A stretch of DNA of 64,000 nt from Tolypothrix tenuis PCC 7101 (GTDB taxonomy: Bacteria > Cyanobacteriota > Cyanobacteriia > Cyanobacteriales > Nostocaceae), in assembly GCF_002368295.1 (NCBI RefSeq), contig NZ_AP018248.1, positions 2,601,977-2,665,976 on the forward strand, written 5' to 3'. Position 1 is the first letter of the stretch, and every line of letters begins with the position of its first letter. Below are positions 44,634 to 53,700 of the stretch, piece by piece. The notes under the pieces are model-generated. The model ran no database searches and was not told the DNA's origin. It saw nothing but the letters and a program-made list of their open reading frames with translations. The position numbers and the translations under genes were made by a program.

Positions 44634-45602
44634 ATGTCGAATAAATCAAAAAAAATTACCACGGTTGGCGAACCTAATCGCGTTGCTCCCCCTGTGAAAG
44701 TTAAAGGTAAGCGGATTCTGGCTAATCCCATCCGCAATCCCAGAAAGGTTGATGGTAAGCCTGTTGCTGTTAAAGTGCAGCAAAACCGGAACTTTGTGCC
44801 ACCATCGTTGCCAAGCAAGGCGATCGCAGAAGATAGTGACATTATATATGGCCGTCATCCAGTATTAAGTGCTTTGGAAAACCAAAGAGGTCTTAACCGC
44901 ATTTGGATTACTGCTCGGTTACGCTACGATCCCCGCTTTCATCATCTGATCCTGCAAGCTAAGGAAAATGGTGCAGTCATTGATGAAGTAGAACCAAAGC
45001 GCTTAGATCAAATTACTGAGGGAGCTAATCACCAAGGGATAGCAGCACAAATTTCCCCCTACAGCTACATCGAATTACATGATTTAATTGCTAAGGCCAA
45101 ATCTGTCAACGATCCTGTAATCATTGTTGCTGATGGGATCACCGATCCTCACAACTTGGGTGCAATTATTCGTACCGCAGAAGCTATTGGCGCACAAGGT
45201 TTAGTAATTCCCCAACGACGGGCTGCTGGAATCACTTCTACAGTGGTAAAAGTAGCAGCTGGTGCTTTAGAAAACTTTCCAGTCTCCCGCGTTGTCAATC
45301 TCAGCCGTGCGATGGAAGAACTCAAGGAAGCTGGTTTTTGGATTTATGGCACAGCAGCTACAGGTAGCGAACCTTTGCATACAATCAGCTTTAGCGGGCC
45401 GATTGTTTTAGTAATTGGCTCTGAAGGTGAAGGGCTGAGTATGCTAACACAAAAATCTTGCGACGTACTGGTATCAATTCCCCTCCAGGGAAAAACACCC
45501 AGCCTGAATGCCTCAGTAGCAGCAGGTATGGCGCTTTATGAAATTTATCGCCAGCGCTCCTTAAACACACTTTACCTAGACAAATTGCACAAACCTCTTT
45601 AA
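44634..45602 (+). CDS. rlmB: 23S rRNA 2'-O-ribose methyltransferase, SPOUT family (RlmB-like)
   Basis: A 322-residue TrmH-family enzyme. A basic, probably disordered N-terminal extension of about 75 residues precedes the substrate-binding domain (DIIYGRHPVLSALEN). The SPOUT domain has ADGITDPHNLGAIIRTAEAIG (about 164-184), VLVIGSEGEGLS near 264 and IPLQGKTPSLNASVAAGMALYE near 288, forming the knot. It likely methylates G2251 of 23S rRNA, though other RNA targets in this family cannot be excluded. The ATG at 44634 is used. Confidence 0.9.
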   Translation: MSNKSKKITTVGEPNRVAPPVKVKGKRILANPIRNPRKVDGKPVAVKVQQNRNFVPPSLPSKAIAEDSDIIYGRHPVLSALENQRGLNRIWITARLRYDPRFHHLILQAKENGAVIDEVEPKRLDQITEGANHQGIAAQISPYSYIELHDLIAKAKSVNDPVIIVADGITDPHNLGAIIRTAEAIGAQGLVIPQRRAAGITSTVVKVAAGALENFPVSRVVNLSRAMEELKEAGFWIYGTAATGSEPLHTISFSGPIVLVIGSEGEGLSMLTQKSCDVLVSIPLQGKTPSLNASVAAGMALYEIYRQRSLNTLYLDKLHKPL

Positions 45603-45700
45603 AAATTCAGAGTAAAAGAGTATAAAGAAATGTAAAGCAAAAACCAGACAGCAAAATATCATTTAATATCCAATACCTCATTCATAAATTGGCAACTACC

Positions 45701-46003
45701 ATGAAAACCATTTGGGATGACCTAAAGGAAACGTTGATTAGTACAGTCAACAATCTTGGCTTGGCTTGGTGGGTAGAGATTGTGACACAAAATCCCCGTT
45801 GCACATACTACTTTGGCCCATTTTTGAACTCTGTGGATGCCAATGTCGCCGTTAAAGGCTACATAGAAGATTTGGAGGCTGAAGGCGCACAGGGAATCAT
45901 TGTTAACGTTAAGCGTTGTAAACCTGATTCTTTGACAATTGCTGATGACTTGGGGGAAAGGATTGACCGTAAAGTAAAGCCTGCCTTTAGCGGTCAATAT
46001 TAA
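45701..46003 (+). CDS. DUF1816 protein
   Basis: A 100-residue protein with LAWWVEIVTQNPRCTYYFGPFLNSVDANVAVKGYIEDLEAEGAQGI, a pattern I associate with DUF1816, a cyanobacterial domain also found near phycobilisome-linker-type genes. Function unproven. The ATG at 45701 is preferred over a TTG four codons upstream. Confidence 0.8.
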   Translation: MKTIWDDLKETLISTVNNLGLAWWVEIVTQNPRCTYYFGPFLNSVDANVAVKGYIEDLEAEGAQGIIVNVKRCKPDSLTIADDLGERIDRKVKPAFSGQY

Positions 46004-46445
46004 TTAAATTAGGCTCCCATTCAGTCTTCTCAGTGTTTAGTCCTGTAGAACCTACACAACCACAAAGTTGCTTTTGTCTGGATTTTTGATTGGCTGGCGA
46101 TAAGCCCTTGATAAGACAGAATGCTTGATACTTCTCAGTACGGGCTAAACGCCCTGCTATCACTGATAGGGCTTGCAATCAATCACTGGTCAATAGTTAA
46201 AAAAATTTTCCCAATTTGGACTATTGACCGCAAAAACTAATGATAGTAAAAGCATTATTGATTTATGTAGAAAAAACCAAATGTAACTAGATTAATTCAT
46301 CGCAAATGAATTAATTCTGAGGATAATTAATTTGTAATTTTGAATTCCCCACAGGGGTTAAATAAACCTCTTTGGACGAAACAATTTAGTCTCAAAAATC
46401 AGTGCGTCTCCAAGCGGAGAATATTAAAACCGTGATTTTTAATCC
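46004..46445. other. Convergent spacer after the DUF1816 gene
   Basis: About 440 bp. A GCCCT/AGGGC hairpin enclosing CTATC-ACT-GATAG lies near 46152-46173 and may terminate one of the two convergent transcripts. The rest is AT-rich with no gene supported. Confidence 0.5.
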
Positions 46446-47303
46446 TTAACTGGCTAGAATTTCTTGAGAATGAAGTTGTAGCCAGTTGTCAATATCTCCT
46501 AATACTTGATCTGGAATTTCCCAAGGGAATAAATGGGCAGTATGGGGATAAGATTGCCATTGACAATTTTTTAGATGGCGAGCCGTTTCTAAACTAGCAT
46601 CAACTGTAATGTGACGGTCTTGGGCACCAGCAAGTACTAGGGTAGGACATTCAATTTGCCATAAGTCTGTTAGCCTGTTGTACCCAGAACGAATGGCAGT
46701 AAACAAGGCATTAGTAGCAGCCCCAGATGTTTGTAAATAAGCGGGTACAGCGTCCTTAGCGATATAACTGTATGCTGTAGGTGTATGTTGTTGGATTAAG
46801 TAACGAAACAGCGATCGCTTACCAAAAGTATCAATATTCCATTGCCAACTAGGTTTAATATAGTTCAATATTCCTGCAACACCAGTATATAAATTATCCT
46901 GCCAAGTTATCGGAGGATGATTCCCACGGGGTCTGGCGGCTGTAGCCACCAAAATTAGCCCAGTTACACGCTGTGGGAAGCGCAATGCTAATTCCATCGC
47001 CAAAATCCCACCTAGCGACCACCCCAATACTAGACATTTTTCAATCTGAAAGCGGTCTAATAAGGCTTCTAAGTCGTATAAATGGTCTTGCATATTAAAA
47101 TTGCCCTGGAAGCGACTTTTCCCATATCCACGCAAATCAGGGGCAAAAGTTTGGTAGCGCTGTGAGAGGTGATTTATAAATACAGCCAGACTACGACCAG
47201 AACCGGGATGACCATGTAAAGCCAGAATGGGGAAGCCTTGACCTTGAACGTAGACATTCAACTTCGCAGCACCAGCCGTAGGATAATTATGGCGATCGCC
47301 CAT
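46446..47303 (-). CDS. Alpha/beta hydrolase
   Basis: A 285-residue protein with the oxyanion segment LALHGHPGSGRS (about 23-34), the nucleophile elbow LGWSLGG (Ser near 97), LVLAGAQDRH near 228 carrying the likely acid residue, and a catalytic His in YPHTAHLFPWE near 261. The substrate is not predictable. No signal peptide, so probably cytoplasmic. Confidence 0.87.
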   Translation of the reverse strand: MGDRHNYPTAGAAKLNVYVQGQGFPILALHGHPGSGRSLAVFINHLSQRYQTFAPDLRGYGKSRFQGNFNMQDHLYDLEALLDRFQIEKCLVLGWSLGGILAMELALRFPQRVTGLILVATAARPRGNHPPITWQDNLYTGVAGILNYIKPSWQWNIDTFGKRSLFRYLIQQHTPTAYSYIAKDAVPAYLQTSGAATNALFTAIRSGYNRLTDLWQIECPTLVLAGAQDRHITVDASLETARHLKNCQWQSYPHTAHLFPWEIPDQVLGDIDNWLQLHSQEILAS

Positions 47304-47397
47304 TACGTTCTGTTCTCCTGACTACGCAAAAAAATACCTTGCTTCTAATTCTGACATACCGATAGCAGCAAGGATTTTAGGAAGATTTTGTGTGTGA

Positions 47398-47988
47398 TCA
47401 AAGCAATTTTTCTTGATAACCGCCAGCGTAAGTAATCACGCACATCTGTCTATATAAAGTGTGAATCCCAAACGCTACTCCTGTGACTTTAAAAGCTGAG
47501 TTAAACATATTTCGACGATGACCGCGATCGCTTACTCCATCGTCAATAATTAACTGCATGATGATGTCTTGTGCTATGTGAGAACCATAACTAATATTTT
47601 CTGCGGCGGTGATTTGCCAATTACCATAGCGACTCATGCGAGTAAAGGGATCGCTACCATCACTACCATAGTGGCCTGTTATACCCTTTGCTCCTTGGTC
47701 TTGCACGTGATCTCTCGCAGCCAAAGACATCCCTTCAGATATACTCAAGGCTCCCACAGGACGAGCTGATTTGAGAAATGCGATCGCCTCATCAACAGCT
47801 TTGACCCCTTCTTGAGTCTGCAAATAAACCCGTTCCGATATGAGGACTTGCTTCCCATCAAAACGCCGTCGCCAATTATCTAAAACTTGAAGATATGCGG
47901 TGGGATTTATCCGCACTTTATTCATTTGTGCTATGACTTCTTGTTCTAAAAGTGATAGAGAAATACTATTGGAAATGTTAGATTTCAT
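47398..47988 (-). CDS. CAP/SCP-domain protein without signal peptide
   Basis: A 196-residue protein that is almost entirely one CAP domain (ISLSLLEQEVIAQMNKVRINPTAYL, GMSLAARDHVQDQGAKGITGHYGSDGS, AAENISYGS, DRGHRRNMFNSAFKVTGVAFG). It is a close paralogue of the gene just upstream in transcription order, but has no signal peptide or lipobox. A 65-bp spacer with a perfect palindrome separates the two. It may have lost its export signal by duplication and truncation. Confidence 0.85.
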   Translation of the reverse strand: MKSNISNSISLSLLEQEVIAQMNKVRINPTAYLQVLDNWRRRFDGKQVLISERVYLQTQEGVKAVDEAIAFLKSARPVGALSISEGMSLAARDHVQDQGAKGITGHYGSDGSDPFTRMSRYGNWQITAAENISYGSHIAQDIIMQLIIDDGVSDRGHRRNMFNSAFKVTGVAFGIHTLYRQMCVITYAGGYQEKLL

Positions 47989-48011
47989 GAGTTAATAGTC
48001 AAGATTTGTAC

Positions 48012-48031
48012 AGACGCGATTAATCGCGTCT
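48012..48031. repeat. 20-bp perfect palindrome, copy 2
   Basis: Same 20 bases and same TTTGTAC lead as 20719-20738. Here it fills the gap between the two CAP-domain genes. Confidence 0.85.
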
Positions 48032-48053
48032 GAAAAAGAGTCAATTAGCTATT

Positions 48054-48761
48054 TCATCCTTTTTCTATATAGCCTCCTGCATAATTAATTACGCAGATTG
48101 TTCTATATTTTTTGTGAGAACCATAAGCCACACCAGCAACCTTGAAGCTACCGTTAAATATGTTTGTGCGATGACCGCGATCGCGCACGCCATCATCAAT
48201 AATTAACTGCATGACAATATCTTGGGCAGTATTGGGGCCATAGCTAATATTTTCCCCTGCAGTAGATTGCCATTTACCATAGCGATTAATGCGAGTCACA
48301 GGGTTGCTACCATCACTACCCTCATGACCTGTGATTCCTTTGGGGCCTTGGTCTTTGACATGATCCTTCGCACCTAAAGACATACCTTTAGATGGACTTA
48401 ATGCTCCCACAGGACGGGCTGACTTGAGATATGCGATCGCCTCATCGACGGCTTTTACCCCTTCTTGTGTGATCAAATAGGTATTATTAGAGATTTTGAC
48501 TTTGTTTCCTTGAAAGCGCTTTCTATAGTTTTGTAATATGGGAAGATAAGATTTAGGATTTGTTCGCACCTTGTTAGTTTCATCAATTACCTGTCTTTCC
48601 AAAGGTGAAAGATAAGTTGCTTTCGCTAACAAAGTTGAATTAGCTGGTTGAACTACAGCCTGAGGAGATTTTGCCATAGACTGGTTAGTGGGTAGCAGTT
48701 GTTGATAACAGCTAGCTATCAAAGTCAGGGGCAAAAATAGCCAAAATCCTGGGCGACCCAT
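48054..48761 (-). CDS. CAP/SCP-domain lipoprotein
   Basis: A 235-residue protein. The N-terminus MGRPGFWLFLPLTLIASC has a lipobox (IAS-C at about 18), followed by a Gln/Ser linker and a CAP domain (LSPLERQVIDETNKVRTNPKSYL, GHEGSDGSNPVTRINRYG, TAGENISYGPN, DRGHRTNIFNGSFKVAGVAYG). The start at 48761 has AGAGAGG upstream; the frame is open 20 codons further. Probably anchored in the envelope. The role of bacterial CAP proteins is poorly known. Confidence 0.87.
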   Translation of the reverse strand: MGRPGFWLFLPLTLIASCYQQLLPTNQSMAKSPQAVVQPANSTLLAKATYLSPLERQVIDETNKVRTNPKSYLPILQNYRKRFQGNKVKISNNTYLITQEGVKAVDEAIAYLKSARPVGALSPSKGMSLGAKDHVKDQGPKGITGHEGSDGSNPVTRINRYGKWQSTAGENISYGPNTAQDIVMQLIIDDGVRDRGHRTNIFNGSFKVAGVAYGSHKKYRTICVINYAGGYIEKG

Positions 48762-49232
48762 GAATTGCCTCTCTAGAATAATTTTCTTTTTAAGGGTTTC
48801 TATACTTGTATTTAGATACACTACAAGTCAATAAAGTTTCCTAAATTTCAACTAAGTTATTTATCTAGAAAATTTTTCACAATTGACACTATAAAACCTA
48901 CAATGGTAATAAATATTCGCAAAGAAAAGCGCAGAGTTACGCACAAATAATACAGACAACTCTCTCATACTTGGCGTGAACCTCTGCGTTGTACAATTCT
49001 CACTCAACAGTATGTTGTAACCTTTATAACAATAAACGTAAAGGGTAAGTACACAATCTGCTAGGGCAAAACAAAGTTTTGCCCCGATCTAGCAATTTTG
49101 ATGTCCAGACAACACACCGTAAAGCTACGGCATTGATTGAGATTGATATAGCACCAACAGCTTCTAGCCCCTCAGGACGGCTTTGAAAGCTTCTGTCCCA
49201 TAAATGTTGGTTTAAGCGTAGCGCAACCCAAC
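48762..49232. other. Spacer with hairpin and CGCAGAG-type repeat
   Basis: No gene supported. A CGCAGAGTTACGC / GAACCTCTGCGTTG repeat lies at 48914-48990. A strong hairpin, GGGCAAAAC-AAA-GTTTTGCCC with outer TGCTA/TAGCA arms, lies at 49059-49094. The hairpin is about 140 bp beyond the stop of the DsbA-like gene and lacks a T run. Confidence 0.55.
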
Positions 49233-50012
49233 CTACTGGTGCCCTATTCCTTCTGACTGAGCATTAGCCAACAAGCTTTCGATTTTGGATAACTGCACCA
49301 CACCCGAGAAGTTGTTACTATTCATGATAAAAAAGGGTGTGCCACCAAGCCCTAATTTTTCCGCTAGTTGAATATCTTTGCTAATGGCTTGTTCAGCAAT
49401 AGGGTTAACACCAAAGGCATCTGTTTTAAATTTTTCTACATCTAAATTTAAAGATTTGGCTGTTGAAAGATATAAATCCTCACTTAGTTGCTGTTGATGA
49501 GTAAATAGAGCATCATGATATTCCCAAAATTTACCCTGTTGATATGCCGCCCAAGCTGCTTTAGCTGCTGGTAAAGCTTGATCGTGAATTGGAATCAGGG
49601 GAAAATGTTTGTAAACCAATGTAAATTTGTTTGGATACTTGGTTAGCAACTGCTTGAGGGTTTTGTGAGCCTCAGCACAGTAAGGACATTGAAAATCAGA
49701 AAATTCTACCAACACTATTTTGGATTGTGGCGAGCCGATGGTAGGTGAATCGCCAATCACCAATTGGGTATTGGTTTTTAAATCTTGTAAAAATACTTGT
49801 CGTGTTTGTTGTAATTTCTGTTGCTGTTGCTGCTCGAATTTTTGGACAGATTCGATAATAACTTCTGGGTGTTCGCGGAGTATTTGTAATACTTGCTGTT
49901 CTAGTTTGGGATTGGCAGAACTAACGGCTATTGCAGGAAATGACCAGCCTAAAACCAAACATGATAGGCAGATTAATAACCATGTACGCATATACTTAAT
50001 TGATGGGTGCAT
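49233..50012 (-). CDS. Exported DsbA-like thiol-disulfide protein
   Basis: A 259-residue protein with a signal peptide (MRTWLLICLSCLVLGWSFPAIA). A Gln-rich helical segment (about 55-80) follows, then a DsbA-type thioredoxin domain with active site DFQCPYCAEAH near 113 and the cis-proline loop GLGGTPFFIMN near 225. It likely oxidises or isomerises disulfides in periplasm or lumen. A second start seven codons later (49991) is equally possible. Confidence 0.9.
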   Translation of the reverse strand: MHPSIKYMRTWLLICLSCLVLGWSFPAIAVSSANPKLEQQVLQILREHPEVIIESVQKFEQQQQQKLQQTRQVFLQDLKTNTQLVIGDSPTIGSPQSKIVLVEFSDFQCPYCAEAHKTLKQLLTKYPNKFTLVYKHFPLIPIHDQALPAAKAAWAAYQQGKFWEYHDALFTHQQQLSEDLYLSTAKSLNLDVEKFKTDAFGVNPIAEQAISKDIQLAEKLGLGGTPFFIMNSNNFSGVVQLSKIESLLANAQSEGIGHQ

Positions 50013-50720
50013 TTTACCACGCTGGAATCAATTTATTAGATTTGGGAAATCTGATCATCGTAATTTGTAATTCATAATACCTGCTACAGGCAAGCAACAA
50101 GATACTGAATTTTCAATTAAGAAATAACAATTTATATTACGAAATTTTTAGGGCTTACGCGACTGGTATACCCATCTTCTTGTGTAAGACTCAAGAGTCA
50201 AGGGAAACCCGCCCACGGCACTTGCTCCTCTTGATCCTTGACAGCCTAAACAAGAAAAATATGACATTTGCGAAAGTCCTAAGTTTTTTAAAATTAACTA
50301 TTATTCAGCATTTTGTTAAAAATCCTGCAAAAATTAAATTATTCAATTTTTAGAGGTACACAACCACTGTAGTCTTCTATTTTTAAACATAAGTGATCGC
50401 ATATTTTTGATTTGCAATTCCCTAATTTTAGATTTCTTTGGCCAGATTAGCTAAAAATCTTTGCTCAGGAATTTTTAACTACGCAAATATAATACAATTT
50501 AAACTCCTAAGACAAATGATTCTCTGTATAAATTGGTTGTTTTGTATATTAACAAGCATATTTATCCCGTTGTAACAAAATGTTTATTTAGATAAATAGC
50601 GTAGATACTTTTGTGGAGCATTCTCTAAAAAGCATCGAACAATCAATCTCAATAAACTAAAATCGATACCTCGCATTTGCAATATCCGATCAATATGCCA
50701 GCCTATATAAGAATTTATCT
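50013..50720. other. AT-rich divergent spacer
   Basis: About 700 bp between the DsbA-like gene and the giant kinase, divergently transcribed. No gene, terminator or clear repeat is seen apart from an AAGACTCAAGAGTCAAGG stretch near 50187. Confidence 0.5.
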
Positions 50721-53700
50721 ATGGTTGCTGAATTTGATTACAAAATTTTGATTGTGGACGATGTTCAAGACGATCGGGTAATTTATCATCGCTATTTAAA
50801 TAGAGAAACTCGCTACACTTATCAGATCATAGAAGCAGAATCAGTTAGTGAAGCACTGGAATTGTACGATCGCAACTTACCCGATCTCGTAGTGCTAGAT
50901 TATCAGCTACCCGATGATGACGGCATGGTATTTCTGCGGGAATGGCAAAAGCGATATAACGATACCCTGGTGCCAGTGGTGATGTTGACAGGAAACGAGA
51001 ATGCCGCAGCCGCAGTGGAAGCAATGAAATTAGGTGTCCAAGACTATTGGATCAAAAGCCAATTAACGGCCGATTTATTTTGCCAAGGAGTTCGCACAGC
51101 CTTAGAACAGATACAGTTAAAACGGCAACTCTTTTTTCAACAAGAACAACAACGCCTAGTTAATAGTATTGCGCTTCGCATTCGTCAATCTCTCCAGCTT
51201 CAGGATGTTTTGCAAACTACAGTTGAGGAAGTGCGTCAATTGCTCCAGGTAGATCGCACTTTGATCTACAAGTTTGGCCCTAGTATGACAGGTATAGTCA
51301 CAAATGAATCGGTTCTGCCTCAGTGGAAAGCCTGCTTAAATGCGGAGATTGCAGAGACTTGTTTTCAACAAAGTAGCGCCAACAAATACGATCAAGGTTG
51401 GTTGTGGGCTGTCTCCGATATTGCTCAAGCTGGCTTAACTAAATGTCATCAGCAACTGTTAGAAAATTTGCAAATAAAAGCAAATCTGGTGGTACCCATT
51501 TTGTTAGCAGTAGGAAATGGGCAGAGCAATTATACAGACAAAGAATCCACGAGCCAACACAAACTATGGGGATTGCTCATCGCTAATCAATGCGATCGCC
51601 CGCGTTATTGGCAAAATGCCGAAATCGCTTTGCTCAGTCAGTTGAGCGTACAACTAGCGATCGCTATCCAGCAATCGGAAATGTATGAGCGGGTGCAAGC
51701 TCAATTGTACGCACAAGTACAAGCTGAATTGCAGGAAAGGCAACGGGTTGCCGCAGAATTTCGCGCCTTGGTAGAGTCTGCTTCCGATATTATTTTTCGC
51801 ATTGATCGCGATTTGCGCTATCTCTATATCAACCCCGCTATTGAGCGGATGGTTCCCCAAGCTAGTAGTAATTGGCTGGGCAAAACTTTAGAAGATTTGG
51901 CAATTGATTTACAGACAATCGCTTTATGGCGTGAACTTCTCAATCGCATTATTGTTACACGCACAGAAGCCACCATCGAACATCCCTTCCCGATATCACA
52001 CTCAGAAACTTGGTGCCAAACCCGCATTGTTCCGGAGGTAGATCGAGCAGGCAAAGTGCAATCGTTTTTATGTATTGCCCGCGATATTAGCGATCGCAAA
52101 CGTAGCGAAGCCACATTAAAGTTGCAAGCGCAAATCCTCGATCAGATACATGACGCGGTGATTAGCACAGATATAAACTGCATGATTCAAAGCTGGAATC
52201 ACGGCGCAGAAAAATACTTTGGCTATCAAGCTCATGAAGTACTTGGGCAACATCTCAGCATCATCTACCCAGATGAAAGGGAACTACAAACGAAGGTATT
52301 AGAGCCGTTGTTGGTCAAAGATTATCATGAAGCGGAAGTGCAGTGTTGCTCAAAATTGGGAATTTCTCTATATCTGAGTTTGCGTCTTTCAGTGGTTCGG
52401 AATCAGTATGGTGAAATTATTCGCCTCATTGGTTGCTCCAACGATATTAGTGATCGCAAAAATATGGAGCAAGAATTGCAGTTGTTGAACCAAGAGTTAG
52501 AATTTAGAGTCCGAAAACGCACTGCACAGTTACAAGAGAGTCAACAGTTCATTCAAAGTATCACTGACAATATTCCCAATGTACTTTACATCTACGACCT
52601 GGAACAAAGATGTAGTATTTACACCAATCGAGAAGTTGTCAAAACTCTAGGCTACTCGTCCGAAGAGATATCCACAATGGGATCATCTTTCCTGACTCAG
52701 CTGATGCACCCTGACGATTTAGCAAATGCGGCTGCTTATTTTCACAGCTTACGCAGCGCTGGCGATGGCGAACGGCTAGTGTTCGAGTATCGTCTGCGAG
52801 ATATTTATGGCAGATGGCGCTGGTTTCTTAGCCATGACACACCTTTTCAGCGTGGAGAAGATGGGCAAGTAAAACAAATTATTGGTATTGCCCAAGACAT
52901 AACCGATCGCAAGCAGATAGAGGAGCAATTGCGGTACAGCGAAACCCAACTGAAAATGCTTCAGCGCATAGCAAGGCTAGGTAGTTGGGAATTTGACCTG
53001 CAAACTAGAGAAATTACTTGGTCAGAGGAAGTTTTTCGGAATTTCGGACGTAATCCTGATCATGGCACTCCCACCTACGAAGAATTGCAGCAGCTGATAC
53101 ATCCAGAAGATCGCGATCGCTTCAATTTGCTGGTGCAAAGGGCAATTGAGCAAGCACAACCCTATAATATTGAGTTTTGCCTTTACTGCCCTAATGGTAG
53201 CCTGCGTTACTTACAAGCACGTGGAGAAGCCGTCTGCAATGAAAGCGGTGAGGTAGTGAAGCTAATAGGCACTTCGCTAGATATTACTGAGCGCAAACAA
53301 GCCGAAGAACAACTACGAAATCTGTCTGAACGTCTGACTATGGCTATTCAATCAGGGGGTTTTGGCATCTGGGAATATAATCTTCCCCAGGATAAATTAA
53401 TTTGGGATGACCGGATGTTTGAAATTTACGGTGTCAACCCTAGCAATTTTTCCGGTAATTTCAATGCTTGGGTGAGCTGTCTGCATCCAGATGATCGCGT
53501 GCAAAAGCTGACATTAATTCAGGAATTTTTAGAAAAGGGTTATGAATATAACACTGAGTTTCGCATCGTGCAGCCAGGAGGTAAAATTCGATTTATCAAA
53601 GCTTATGGAATGATCCAAGTCAATCAGGAACAGGAAATCGTCAGAGTTATTGGTATTAACGATGACATTACTGACCTGAAGCAAGCAGAAGTAGCTCTTA

